From Bacteroidota bacterium (GTDB taxonomy: Bacteria; Bacteroidota; Bacteroidia; B-17B0; Aurantibacillaceae): DNA of 64,000 nt. Location of the stretch: the NCBI GenBank assembly GCA_021156365.1, contig JAJNDK010000008.1, positions 62,001-126,000 of the forward strand, given 5' to 3'. Position numbers and translations under genes: made by a program. Shown here piece after piece: positions 27,470-35,764 of this stretch (position 1 is the stretch's first letter; every line of letters begins with the position of its first letter). A model generated the notes under the pieces. The model was given only the letters and a program-made list of their open reading frames with translations, was not told the DNA's origin and did not search any database.

Positions 27470-27859
27470 TCAGCCTTTCAGTATATAGAATTTAAAGGAT
27501 TTCGTCAACTCGCTTCTTACTTTTTTATCAGAAATAACGACTACTTTCTCAATAAATATTTTCCTTACTCCCTTCGAATCTCCCGCTTTCAATTCCTGAA
27601 AATTATCTAAAGCAGAAAGTGGCAATTTATTTCCAAAATAATGTATCTCCCGAATAGAACCTTTGATCGGAACGACGACCAAATAGGAAAGGATCCTGTA
27701 ATTAGTGCTGCCAGGCCCTTTAAGCACAAGACTATCACAACTATCGATCTCGCTGTAATACAAAGCCGTATCGCCATGAGCACAATCCATGCTTACCTTC
27801 AGTTGGGCTTTGCAATTGAATAAAAACAGGAGGAAAACGGAAAGAAAAAACAGTTTCAT
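27470..27859 (-). CDS. Small secreted protein with possible GldM C-terminal-like domain
   Basis: 129 residues with an N-terminal signal peptide or lipid-attachment-like segment (LFLFNCKAQ). The body contains a pattern (SYLVVVPIKG ... GNKLPLSALDNFQELKAGD ... IFIEKVVVI) that resembles the C-terminal beta domain of GldM, in which GNKhs, KxGs and hhIEdIkh motifs recur. The resemblance is by eye and moderate. If real, it is a stand-alone copy of a domain otherwise found in the T9SS/gliding motor, which fits the many T9SS cargo genes here; otherwise it is an unrecognised secreted protein. Confidence 0.55.
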   Translation of the reverse strand: MKLFFLSVFLLFLFNCKAQLKVSMDCAHGDTALYYSEIDSCDSLVLKGPGSTNYRILSYLVVVPIKGSIREIHYFGNKLPLSALDNFQELKAGDSKGVRKIFIEKVVVISDKKVRSELTKSFKFYILKG

Positions 27860-27931
27860 TCGATAAAATTAACTGATCCTATAATGCCGGTTGCTTATAA
27901 AAGATACAAAAGCCTGGCACACCGAATAAAA

Positions 27932-27964
27932 AAACCGTCCCGCGAGAAGCTGCCGGGACGGTTT
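27932..27964 (-). terminator. Rho-independent terminator after the PSD gene
   Basis: A perfect 10-bp stem AAACCGTCCC/GGGACGGTTT with a 13-base loop. Read on the minus strand it is followed by a T run, so it ends the 27987-28643 transcript. Confidence 0.85.
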
Positions 27965-27986
27965 CGAATATATTGAATCGTAAAAT

Positions 27987-28643
27987 TTATATCTCGGCGA
28001 TCACACTCTGCGATCCTTTCACCACATCATCGATCTTCACATTTACTTTGGTTCCCAACGGCAGAAAAATATCCACACGCGATCCGAATTTGATGAAGCC
28101 GAATTGCTCGCACTGCACCGCCACATCACCTTCCTTGCAATACCAAACGATACGGCGGGCCAGCGCACCTGCGATCTGGCGGAACAATACCTGCTTTCCG
28201 TTCTTGTGTTCTACCACTACCGTTGTACGCTCGTTCTCCGTACTGGATTTAGGTTCCCAGGCTGCAAGGAATTTACCCGGATGGTATTTAAAGAATTTTA
28301 CGATCCCGGAAATAGGATAACGGTTTACATGCACATTGATCGGCGACATAAAAATGGAGATCTGCAGGCGTTTGTCTTTGAAATATTCACCTTCCTCTGT
28401 TTCTTCGATCACCACTACTTTTCCATCAGCAGGTGCGATCACCAGGTTCTCACCGGTGGTGAAAGCACGTGTCGGGTGACGAAAGAACTGCAATATGGTA
28501 ATGATCAGGAATCCACTGAGCAAATACGCAAACAAATGAGCGATAAAATAGGCAGGGAAGAAAAAGTGAGCAATAAATGTGATGATAGCACTGAATACAA
28601 GTACCAGGATCAAACTGGCAATACCTTCTTTGTGGAATTTCAT
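27987..28643 (-). CDS. psd: Phosphatidylserine decarboxylase family protein
   Basis: 218 residues, the length of the short PSD family found in Bacteroidota and archaea. Two N-terminal membrane helices (about 8-28 and 32-52) precede the catalytic domain. Key residues are Asp72 in APADG, His105 in NVHVNR, His121 in KYHPG, and the self-cleavage site Gly187-Ser188 in FGSRVD, where Ser188 becomes the pyruvoyl prosthetic group. The enzyme makes phosphatidylethanolamine from phosphatidylserine at the inner membrane. It is a single gene with its own promoter and terminator. Confidence 0.93.
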   Translation of the reverse strand: MKFHKEGIASLILVLVFSAIITFIAHFFFPAYFIAHLFAYLLSGFLIITILQFFRHPTRAFTTGENLVIAPADGKVVVIEETEEGEYFKDKRLQISIFMSPINVHVNRYPISGIVKFFKYHPGKFLAAWEPKSSTENERTTVVVEHKNGKQVLFRQIAGALARRIVWYCKEGDVAVQCEQFGFIKFGSRVDIFLPLGTKVNVKIDDVVKGSQSVIAEI

Positions 28644-28662
28644 AGTAGTAATTTAATTCCGG

Positions 28663-28670
28663 CAAAGATA
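28663..28670 (-). promoter_or_regulatory. -7 promoter element TATCTTTG (minus strand)
   Basis: Exact consensus, 19 bases upstream of the psd ATG at 28643. Confidence 0.75.
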
Positions 28671-28889
28671 ATAATTTGATTTGAAACGTAGCATTGGGAT
28701 CCTAAGAAGCAGTGTGTGCCCACGAAGCATCACAATAGTATCGTAAAATGACAAAAAAGATCTCAAATCATTAAAAACCTGAAACCTAAAAATTGAACCA
28801 TATAAGACATATAAGGGCATATAAGGTTTTTGTAAAAGAAGGCCGGTCTCAAAATACAAAAACAATAAGAAACCCGAAACATGAAATAA

Positions 28890-31358
28890 TTAACCGACTG
28901 CTCCGCCTGCCCTTTGTTTCACATCATCTGCCCCGCCTGTTCTTCTTCTTACAGGAGCCACATTGCTGTTGCCGAATTTATAGGTAAATGAAACAGTTGC
29001 CACACGCGTTTCTCTCGACACTACAAACTTTTCTTTGTAATCCGTAAATGCCACCGAAGCAGTTGTTTTATTGCTAAAGAAAATATCGGACATATTCAGT
29101 TTCAGCACCGCCCTGTTGTCCCACATCTTTTGCTGGAAACCAAGCGACACAAACCAGATCTGCTTCAGTTTGTCGTAAGCATACCATTCCGGTGCGCGAT
29201 AATTGCCGGTAAGCTCCATCGAGCTTTTTTTGCCTAGTGCAAAGCTGTTCACCCAGTTGATATTAAAAGTAGGACGTCCTGAGTTGCGCAATGTTGTGTT
29301 GGCCACTCTTCCGCTGTAACTGGCGTAGTAGGAGCTGATATCCGTATTCATGTTCCACCATTTTTTTATTTCCAGCGGTAGGGAGAGGTTAAGTGCATAC
29401 ACATCCACCTGCGCCAGGTTGATGTTGGTTTGCACAGTGGTATTCTGTATTGTCGGTGAAGGTGCGAGGACTTCTGTGATATTATTGATCGTGCGTCCGT
29501 ATCCGAGGGTCGTGTAGATCTTTTGTTTAAAGACATGACTGAACTCAAACGAATGTGTGGTCTGCGGTTTCAGGTAGGGATTACCTTCCTTGTAGGTGGA
29601 AGGATCAAGGAAAAATTTGAAAGGGTTCAGCTGATCATACCCTGGTCTGTTGATCCGGCGGCTATACGTGAGCTCCAGGCCGTTCTTATCATTGATCGTA
29701 TATCCTACAAAAGCGCTTGGGAACAGCTGGATATAGGAAGTATCAAAACCCGTATTATAAACGATCTGCTTGCCGGTAACATGGGTCTGCTCACACCGCA
29801 GTCCGAGCTGGGTACTCCATTTTTTATATTCCTTGCTGACATTGAAATACGCAGCGTTTATATTCTCCGTGTAAATGAAATGATTGCTTTTCGTGGAGTC
29901 GTAAGTATTCTGTCCGCTGCTTTGATTGTAGAAAGCAAGGTTATTATCGGCTGCCACATAGCTTGATTTGATGCCCGCTTCCATCTTCGCATCTTTTTTC
30001 AAGGGTTTCGCAAAATCCGATTTCACCGAATAAATATCCAGTCCTCCTTGAATATCGCCATACAGCAGGTACACCGGCTGGTATTCCGATCCGGCAAGAT
30101 CATAATAACGCGTAGTGAATTTCTGGTCAGTCTCATTCCCGAAATGTGCGTAATCCAGGTCGGTGGTGAGCTCCGTACCCGAGGAATCAAACACATGCTT
30201 GTAGTTCAGGTTGGCAGAATAATTATACCAGTTGTCCTTCGACCTGTTACTGGTTTTGAAGCTCGATACTTTTTGATGCGTCTGATCATACACATCCGAT
30301 ACATTCTCACCGATCGGGGTGAATTTATTACTGGTACCGTTCAGTACAAGGCCTACTGTATTTTTCGGATTGATATAAAAATCGGCCCCCGTACGTGCAA
30401 TGTGATTCTGTACAGGAAATATAAGATAATTGTCCTGCAGATAGGCCCCGTTAAAAGTATCGTTCTTATAGAACTGCCTGTCGAGCACGAGGTGATTGAA
30501 GCCTTTGCGGTTCGTGTAATTATAGCTGGCAAATACGTTTATTTTCTTTTCCCGGTGATTCAGGTTAAGTCCTTCGCTAGTTTTATGGTACACACCATGC
30601 CCGAAGCTTGCCGTGAGGCTTCCGTTGGTACCCATACGTTTGTCTTTCTTCAGCTTTATGTTGATGATACTGCCACCTGCTGCATCGTATCTGGAAGAAG
30701 GGTTGGCAATGAATTCGATCTTTTCTATAGCCGAAGAAGGAATGCCCCGCAGGTAATTCGCAAGATCTGTCCCCGTCATAGGAGTTGGTTTTCCATCGAT
30801 CTGTACGGCAATACCCGAACGTCCTTTGAACGAAATATTGTCGGTGGAATTGACCGTAATGCCCGGTGATTTTTCAATGATCTCGAAAGCCGATGAGCCC
30901 GCGGCATTAATGCTGTTCTCCACATTTACGATCACCTTGCCATGGTCATGCTCGATATACGGTTTCTTCACTTCCACCGTTACTTCGCTCAGATTAATGT
31001 TTGTTTTGGATAGCCGGGTGACAGGCAATACCAGATCTCCCTGCACAACAAACACTGCAGAAGCGTAGGCAGGATAATTCAGCAGGTTGGTGCGGATAAA
31101 ATAATTCCCGCTGTCTACATTCGGAAAAATGAAGGTTCCTTTTTCGTCTGTGAACTCTGTTTTCACCAGCACAGAGTCTTTGCTGCGGATGAGCTGCACA
31201 ATAACATCGCTCAGCGGTAAACCGGATTGTTCATCGGTAATCTGTCCCGAAACGATATACTTTGTTGCCTTGATCAGCGTGCTCCCGAGGCTTCGGGAGG
31301 AGGCCATTCCGCTTAGCAATGCAAAAGCAAAAATCATATATAATTTAGAGCCGCTCAT
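28890..31358 (-). CDS. Outer-membrane beta-barrel protein, TonB-dependent receptor family
   Basis: 822 residues. The signal peptide is MSGSKLYMIFAFALLSGMASS. A carboxypeptidase-regulatory-like domain (about 33-115, VSGQITDEQSGLPLSDVIVQL) is followed by a TonB plug-like domain (about 130-235, with SAIEKIEFIANPSSRYDAAGGSIINIKLKK) and an outer-membrane beta-barrel 3-type domain to the end. Such proteins import large ligands or act as surface receptors; the ligand is unknown. The gene is divergent from a short AraC-type regulator at 31481, which may control it. A short palindrome of a dispersed family (31282-31299) sits within the coding sequence just after the signal peptide and encodes SRSLGS. 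The C-terminus (ARRRTGGADDVKQRAGGAVG-like) is unusual and lacks the common terminal aromatic residue. Confidence 0.87.
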   Translation of the reverse strand: MSGSKLYMIFAFALLSGMASSRSLGSTLIKATKYIVSGQITDEQSGLPLSDVIVQLIRSKDSVLVKTEFTDEKGTFIFPNVDSGNYFIRTNLLNYPAYASAVFVVQGDLVLPVTRLSKTNINLSEVTVEVKKPYIEHDHGKVIVNVENSINAAGSSAFEIIEKSPGITVNSTDNISFKGRSGIAVQIDGKPTPMTGTDLANYLRGIPSSAIEKIEFIANPSSRYDAAGGSIINIKLKKDKRMGTNGSLTASFGHGVYHKTSEGLNLNHREKKINVFASYNYTNRKGFNHLVLDRQFYKNDTFNGAYLQDNYLIFPVQNHIARTGADFYINPKNTVGLVLNGTSNKFTPIGENVSDVYDQTHQKVSSFKTSNRSKDNWYNYSANLNYKHVFDSSGTELTTDLDYAHFGNETDQKFTTRYYDLAGSEYQPVYLLYGDIQGGLDIYSVKSDFAKPLKKDAKMEAGIKSSYVAADNNLAFYNQSSGQNTYDSTKSNHFIYTENINAAYFNVSKEYKKWSTQLGLRCEQTHVTGKQIVYNTGFDTSYIQLFPSAFVGYTINDKNGLELTYSRRINRPGYDQLNPFKFFLDPSTYKEGNPYLKPQTTHSFEFSHVFKQKIYTTLGYGRTINNITEVLAPSPTIQNTTVQTNINLAQVDVYALNLSLPLEIKKWWNMNTDISSYYASYSGRVANTTLRNSGRPTFNINWVNSFALGKKSSMELTGNYRAPEWYAYDKLKQIWFVSLGFQQKMWDNRAVLKLNMSDIFFSNKTTASVAFTDYKEKFVVSRETRVATVSFTYKFGNSNVAPVRRRTGGADDVKQRAGGAVG
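31282..31299. repeat. Dispersed palindrome inside the TonB-receptor gene
   Basis: The stem CTCCCGA/TCGGGAG closes the loop GGCT. The same loop and a co-varying stem occur at 50549 and 58338. It lies in frame, near codons 20-26 of the receptor. Confidence 0.75.
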
Positions 31359-31480
31359 ACTTTTTTTGATACAAAGTTTCCTTTTTGTACGGAACTTGCG
31401 CTTGTAAAATCCTGCTATTTACTTGTGCAGCGGTTTTCATCGGTCGGCGGGTATTTATAAATGATGATCGGGAAACAAAC

Positions 31481-31864
31481 ATGAATGAACCATACATAAA
31501 TCATGAGCATATCAGATCGCTCGCACTCGGGTTAAAGATATCTACCCGTGAAGAAGCTGTCCGGAAGATCGAACAGGCGCTGTCGTACATTCACTCGAAC
31601 TGGAACCGGTCACTTTCCATAAAAGAGATCGCCCGGCATGTTTCTTCGGGCGAATCCCGCTTTCACTTCCTTTTCAAAGCGCTTACGGGCCGGAGCCCTT
31701 ATGAATACATTACCTGCCTGAAAATGGAAAAAGCGCTGGAGCTGCAGCAGTCAAGTCTTTACACCTGGACCGAAATAGCCGAATTATGCGCCTATACCGA
31801 CATTTCGGCTTTCAGCAAGCAGTTCAAAAAACACTACGGTGTGAGTCCGAAAAATTTCAGGTAG
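31481..31864 (+). CDS. Short AraC-type transcriptional regulator
   Basis: 127 residues from the ATG at 31481; the longer frame upstream lacks conserved sequence. The protein is essentially the AraC DNA-binding domain with two helix-turn-helix units (LSIKEIARHVSSGESRFHFLFKALTGRSPYEYI and WTEIAELCAYTDISAFSKQFKKHYGVSPKNFR). No ligand-binding domain is present, so its signal is unknown. It is divergently transcribed from the TonB-type receptor (122 bp between starts), which suggests it regulates that gene. Confidence 0.85.
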   Translation: MNEPYINHEHIRSLALGLKISTREEAVRKIEQALSYIHSNWNRSLSIKEIARHVSSGESRFHFLFKALTGRSPYEYITCLKMEKALELQQSSLYTWTEIAELCAYTDISAFSKQFKKHYGVSPKNFR

Positions 31865-32300
31865 CGTTCTGAATATAGACACAGATTACACTGATCTCAC
31901 TGATCATAATTGCGGGTAGAAATTAACGCAGATATGGGTTGGAAGATATACGTGGGGGAATGCAGCCGCAGCCCCGATAGCTATCGGGGGCGAATTTCAC
32001 AGATCTTATTTCCTACAGATCATAATTAAGGTTAGAAACTAACACGGATATAGATTGGAAGGATATGTTTGCCTTATTCTGCAACGCATAGCAGATTATC
32101 CGCGTCAATTTAATTCACAGCCCTTATCTGCGCCATCAGTGAAATCTGTGTCTGGTCAGCTAAATCTTGTCGTTCCTGAGGAGCTATCATTTTTTCACCC
32201 CGACCATCTGCGTTAATTTAATCCGGTACTCCACCGCTTATCTGCGCAATCTGTGTCTGGTCAGCTATCTCGCATCCTTGCCAGACCGGAAATTCTGCCG
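31865..32300. repeat. Intergenic region of degenerate dispersed repeats
   Basis: It holds two direct copies of a roughly 50-bp unit (near 31905-31955 and 32022-32071: ATCATAATT...GGTTAGAAA...GGATAT...GGTTGGAAG-like) and two copies of a unit containing the 20-mer AATCTGTGTCTGGTCAGCTA (32143-32162 and 32248-32267). That 20-mer recurs exactly in inverse orientation at 46189-46208. A perfect CCCCGATAG/CTATCGGGG palindrome lies at 31972-31989. No gene is seen. Confidence 0.7.
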
Positions 32301-32367
32301 GGCGCCCTAAAACCCCACTTTTTCGAAAATAATTATAGCTTTTTAGGCATATTTTGCCCAAAAAATA

Positions 32368-32375
32368 TATATTTG
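32368..32375 (+). promoter_or_regulatory. -7 promoter element TATATTTG
   Basis: Exact TAnnTTTG match, 35 bases upstream of the isocitrate dehydrogenase ATG at 32411. Confidence 0.75.
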
Positions 32376-32410
32376 GCTTCGCAATTAACTAACAAATCAC
32401 TATAAACAAT

Positions 32411-33643
32411 ATGAGCAAAATTAAAGTGGCCAATCCCGTAGTGGAACTCGATGGCGATGAAATGACACGTATCATCTGGAAATTTATCAAAGACAAGCTG
32501 ATCCTTCCTTACCTGGATGTGGATATTAAATACTATGACCTTGGAATGGAGCATCGTGATGCCACCAACGACCAGGTTACCATTGATGCGGCAGAAGCTA
32601 TCAAAAAATACGGTGTAGGGATCAAATGTGCTACCATTACCCCGGATGAGGCCCGTGTAAAAGAATTCAACCTGAAACAAATGTGGAAATCACCAAACGG
32701 TACGATCCGTAATATCCTGGATGGTACGGTATTCCGCGAGCCGATCGTTTGCAAGAACGTTCCACGTTTGGTGACCAACTGGACAGCTCCTATTATCGTT
32801 GGCCGTCACGCATTCGGCGATCAGTACCGCGCTACGGATATGGTGGTAAAAGGAAAAGGAAAACTGACCATGACCTTCACTCCTGAAGATGGCAGCGCTC
32901 CGGTTACACACGAAGTATACAATTACAAAGGGAACGGTGTTGCATTGTCCATGTACAATACAGAAGAGTCGATCCGTGGGTTTGCACATTCCTGCTTCAA
33001 CCTCGCTTTAACCAAAAAATGGCCGCTGTACCTGTCTACAAAAAATACCATCCTGAAAAAATACGATGGTTTCTTCAAAGACATTTTCCAGGAAATCTAC
33101 GAAAAAGACTACAAAGCTAAAATGGATGCAGCAGGTATCGTTTACGAACACCGACTGATCGATGATATGGTGGCATCTGCACTGAAATGGAACGGGAATT
33201 TTATCTGGGCATGTAAAAACTACGATGGTGATGTACAATCGGACAGCGTTGCACAGGGCTTCGGTTCATTGGGTCTGATGACTTCCGTACTGATCACTCC
33301 TGACGGGAAGATCATGGAAGCAGAAGCTGCTCACGGAACGGTTACACGTCACTTCCGCGATCACCAGGCAGGAAAACCAACCTCTACCAACCCGGTTGCT
33401 TCCATCTATGCCTGGACAAGAGGTCTTGAATTCCGTGGAAAACTGGACGGGAACCAGGATCTGATCAAATTCTGTAATGCATTGGAAGAAGTGTGTGTGG
33501 AAACGATCGAAAGCGGTAAAATGACTAAAGACTTAGCAGTTTGCGTTCATGGGAACAATGTGAAATTAGGCGAGCATTACCTGAACACAGAAGATTTCTT
33601 AACTGCATTGGATGAGAACCTGAAGAAAAAATTAGGTAAATAA
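32411..33643 (+). CDS. icd: NADP-dependent isocitrate dehydrogenase (eukaryote-like type)
   Basis: 410 residues, matching the length of the homodimeric eukaryotic-type (IDH1-like) subfamily. Recognisable blocks are [14 protein letters not shown] near the N-terminus, the substrate region [19 protein letters not shown] near 95-113, IDDMVA with metal-binding Asp near 250, and the NADP-binding [23 protein letters not shown] near 310-330. The enzyme oxidises isocitrate to 2-oxoglutarate with NADP+ in the TCA cycle. It is monocistronic, with a good promoter and a strong terminator, and is followed by the triplicate RNA-like elements. Confidence 0.95.
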   Translation: MSKIKVANPVVELDGDEMTRIIWKFIKDKLILPYLDVDIKYYDLGMEHRDATNDQVTIDAAEAIKKYGVGIKCATITPDEARVKEFNLKQMWKSPNGTIRNILDGTVFREPIVCKNVPRLVTNWTAPIIVGRHAFGDQYRATDMVVKGKGKLTMTFTPEDGSAPVTHEVYNYKGNGVALSMYNTEESIRGFAHSCFNLALTKKWPLYLSTKNTILKKYDGFFKDIFQEIYEKDYKAKMDAAGIVYEHRLIDDMVASALKWNGNFIWACKNYDGDVQSDSVAQGFGSLGLMTSVLITPDGKIMEAEAAHGTVTRHFRDHQAGKPTSTNPVASIYAWTRGLEFRGKLDGNQDLIKFCNALEEVCVETIESGKMTKDLAVCVHGNNVKLGEHYLNTEDFLTALDENLKKKLGK

Positions 33644-33666
33644 TCAAATACGCTTTTAAAATACGG

Positions 33667-33700
33667 AAAAGCCCGTTTACCTCAGGTAGACGGGCTTTTT
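33667..33700 (+). terminator. Rho-independent terminator after icd
   Basis: A long stem AAAAGCCCGTTTACC paired with GGTAGACGGGCTTTT (one G-U pair) and a tiny loop, followed by T5. Confidence 0.92.
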
Positions 33701-33737
33701 ACTTACCGCAAAATATTCTCTTTTTACCTCAAAGTAT

Positions 33738-33767
33738 TTGGTCAATTCAATGAAGTGTGTACATTTA
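33738..33767 (+). promoter_or_regulatory. Promoter of RNA element copy 1: TTG, 19 bp, TACATTTA
   Basis: TTG at 33738-33740 and TACATTTA at 33760-33767 have the canonical Bacteroidota spacing. The first hairpin of copy 1 begins 18 bases downstream. Confidence 0.55.
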
Positions 33768-33784
33768 CCCCTGAAAAACAATAA

Positions 33785-33861
33785 GACATTAGGGGTAATG
33801 TCGGTTTTTTCATGATTAGTAAGGATAGTAATGAGCCGTTAAGCAATTAACGGCTTTTTAC
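33785..33861 (+). ncRNA. Two-hairpin RNA element, copy 1 of 3 (candidate small RNA)
   Basis: Hairpin 1 is GACATTAGGGGTAATGTC (33785-33802), a perfect 7-bp stem with a GGGG loop. It is followed by GG, a T run and the conserved single-stranded tract CATGATTAGTAAGGATAG. Hairpin 2 is a perfect 8-9-bp stem GCCGTTAA/TTAACGGC closed by a GCAA (GNRA) tetraloop (33835-33854) and followed by T5, so it can act as a terminator. No open reading frame is conserved: the T run has 6 bases here and 7 in the other copies, which shifts any frame. Confidence 0.75.
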
Positions 33862-33962
33862 TTTATCAGATTCGTCTGCGGAGCCCGGCTACACGATTTC
33901 CGGCTACAACCATACATTTTCCCGGCTCACCTAAAATCCGTCCGGATCGCTTGTAAAGTATA

Positions 33963-33970
33963 TACCTTTA
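33963..33970 (+). promoter_or_regulatory. -7-like element TACCTTTA of RNA element copy 2
   Basis: It lies within AAAGTATATACCTTTA, a context shared with copy 3 (AAAGTATATACTTTTA). No TTG at the expected -33 distance. Confidence 0.45.
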
Positions 33971-33996
33971 TATCCGAAAGCCACCCGAAGAGGGAA

Positions 33997-34082
33997 GACA
34001 TTAGGGGTAATGTCGGTTTTTTTCATGATTAGTAAAGATAGCAAGGGCCGTTGTTTTGGTAATTCAGAACAGCGGTTTTTTG
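33997..34082 (+). ncRNA. Two-hairpin RNA element, copy 2 of 3 (candidate small RNA)
   Basis: Hairpin 1 (33997-34014) and the linking tract are identical to copy 1 except for one extra T and one base (AGTAAAGATAG). Hairpin 2 differs in sequence but keeps pairing: CCGTTGTTTT (34048-34057) pairs with AGAACAGCGG (34066-34075) through ten pairs including two G-U, with an 8-base loop, then T6. Conserved pairing despite changed sequence supports an RNA structure. Confidence 0.75.
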
Positions 34083-34299
34083 CTTCCAGACTGTACAACT
34101 AATTCCGACGGGAAAAGAAAATTACCCTATAAACAACAAAACCGCATAGACTTAAAGCCCTCCTGCCCTTTACCAGCAACAAAAGCAGCAGAATTGCCTA
34201 TAATACAGGCTTGCAGAAGGCTTGACTATAAAATTACCAGTTACGACGCATTTTTTGCCGATCCCACCTAAAAGTATTTTACAATGCCCGGAAAGTATA

Positions 34300-34307
34300 T
34301 ACTTTTA
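34300..34307 (+). promoter_or_regulatory. -7-like element TACTTTTA of RNA element copy 3
   Basis: It lies within AAAGTATATACTTTTA, 17 bases before hairpin 1 of copy 3. Confidence 0.5.
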
Positions 34308-34323
34308 CATCAGAAACCACAAA

Positions 34324-34400
34324 GACATTAGGGGTAATGTCGGTTTTTTTCATGATTAGTAAGGATAGCAAAAGCCGTTGAGAGATCAGCGGCTTTCTGC
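34324..34400 (+). ncRNA. Two-hairpin RNA element, copy 3 of 3 (candidate small RNA)
   Basis: Hairpin 1 (34324-34341) and the tract CATGATTAGTAAGGATAG are identical to copy 1. Hairpin 2 is AAGCCGTTGA (34372-34381) with TCAGCGGCTT (34386-34395), ten pairs with one G-U, closed by the GNRA tetraloop GAGA and followed by a T-rich tail. The 241-bp gap between copies 2 and 3 holds no convincing gene; the open frame 34056-34271 overlaps hairpin 2 of copy 2. Confidence 0.75.
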
Positions 34401-34416
34401 TTTTATGTCATTTTTT

Positions 34417-34518
34417 CGCCGCGGATTAACGCAGATTTCGCAGATATTTACTTTTATAAAAACCGTCATAAGTATACGAAGTGTTTAAATCTGCGAAATC
34501 TGCGCAAATCTGTGGCGG
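34417..34518. repeat. Large imperfect inverted repeat between copy 3 and pabB
   Basis: The arms near 34417-34450 and 34484-34518 are imperfect reverse complements (CGCAGATTTCGCAGAT on the left, ATCTGCGAAATCTGCG on the right). The words match the CAGATTT/AAATCTG family of intergenic repeats at 31865-32300 and 46100-46330. It lies immediately after the pabB stop and may end that transcript. Confidence 0.7.
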
Positions 34519-34521
34519 CTA

Positions 34522-35763
34522 TTATCCTTCCAGCACCTTCCGCATAGCATTCGCTTTCAGCAGGCATTCCACGTATTCATCTTCGGGATTGCATTTGTCC
34601 GTAATGGCGCTTCCTGCTGCATACGATACCTGTTTTTCTTTTTCGTTGTAGAGGATAGAACGGATCACTACATTAAAATCAAGATCGCCGTTTGGAGTAA
34701 TATAGCCAGATATACCCGAATAAATACCACGTTTAAACGATTCCGTTTCTTCTATGATCTGCATCGCGCGGATCTTCGGTGCACCCGTCATGGAAGCCGG
34801 CGGAAAAGCAGCCTGCAGTAGTTCTCCGAATGTGCGGTTGTCTTTCAATTCGCAGCTTACAGTGGAAATGAGCTGATGCACCTGCCGGAAACTGTATACC
34901 CCAAACAGCTCGTCTACTTTCACCGTCCCCTTTTTTGCGATCCGTGAAAGATCGTTGCGGGAAACGTCCACGATCATTACATTTTCATTCCGCTCCTTTT
35001 CATTGTTGCGAAGCATTTCTTTTAATCGCTCATCTTCTTTCGGATCAGCCGAGCGTGGTGCTGTTCCCTTGATAGGTTGGGTGATCAGCTTCCCTCCTTC
35101 TTTCTTCAGAAAACGCTCCGGACTGGAACCTATCGCATATATATCCCGGAACCTTGAGTAGAACGAAAAAGGAGCCTGTGAAATGGCATTCAGATCTAAA
35201 TACGTATGCGCAGGAGAAAGTTTCGCTTCCGCAAAAAATTCCATACAGAAATTCATTTCATAAATATCGCCCCTGCGGATGTGTTCCTTAATAGTTGTGA
35301 TCTTCATGAGGTACTCCTGCCGTGACAGACTCTCCTGCAAATGAACGGGCTGAGATACAGGCGCTGCTTCCAAAAAAGAAGTGCAGAGCTTCCGGAAGAT
35401 CGCAGCTTCCTGATCGCTGCTGCCGGCAATGATCTCTATCGTAGAAGGTTTCCACACGATCACGATCTCCGGCACGAACAGGAAGGTATCCGGGGCTTTG
35501 ATCCGATCGGGATTGACGGAGCTCAGCCGTTCGATCCTGTTCTTAAGATCGTAGCTTACATACCCGAACTTCCACTGACCATCATCCAAACGCACCTGCT
35601 CTGTAGTTAGCAGCTCTTTCATCCCGAAAGCAGCGAGGAGCTCAAAGGATTCGCCCTGTCCGTTGGAATTCAGGATAGTGAACACTTCGTAAGATCCGGA
35701 AAAAGAAAGAAGCGCTTCTACAGGTGTTGAAGAAAATGAATGACTGTTGTATTCAAACTCCAT
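34522..35763 (-). CDS. pabB: Aminodeoxychorismate synthase component I
   Basis: 413 residues with a chorismate-binding domain in the C-terminal two thirds. The motif QPIKGTAPR carries Lys232, the active-site lysine diagnostic of PabB (anthranilate synthase has Ala there). Other family blocks are NVMIVDVSRNDLSRIA, FPPASMTGAPKIRAM and GIYSGISGYITPNGDLDFNVVIRS. It makes 4-amino-4-deoxychorismate for folate synthesis with a glutaminase partner (PabA), which is not in the window. It is the last gene of a four-gene minus-strand operon; its ATG lies one base after the preceding stop. Confidence 0.92.
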   Translation of the reverse strand: MEFEYNSHSFSSTPVEALLSFSGSYEVFTILNSNGQGESFELLAAFGMKELLTTEQVRLDDGQWKFGYVSYDLKNRIERLSSVNPDRIKAPDTFLFVPEIVIVWKPSTIEIIAGSSDQEAAIFRKLCTSFLEAAPVSQPVHLQESLSRQEYLMKITTIKEHIRRGDIYEMNFCMEFFAEAKLSPAHTYLDLNAISQAPFSFYSRFRDIYAIGSSPERFLKKEGGKLITQPIKGTAPRSADPKEDERLKEMLRNNEKERNENVMIVDVSRNDLSRIAKKGTVKVDELFGVYSFRQVHQLISTVSCELKDNRTFGELLQAAFPPASMTGAPKIRAMQIIEETESFKRGIYSGISGYITPNGDLDFNVVIRSILYNEKEKQVSYAAGSAITDKCNPEDEYVECLLKANAMRKVLEG

Positions 35764-35764
35764 A

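Noticed and set aside
30048-30869. 273-codon + strand frame opposite the TonB-type receptor
   Set aside because: Antisense shadow within a strongly supported minus-strand gene; no domain recognised.
34056-34271. 71-codon frame between RNA element copies 2 and 3
   Set aside because: It overlaps the second hairpin and terminator of copy 2 and is not present in the other spacers.
33780-34420. Possible short conserved peptide (ATGTCGGTTTTT...) in the triplicate element
   Set aside because: The T run is 6 bases in copy 1 and 7 in copies 2 and 3, so the frame is not kept, while base pairing is.
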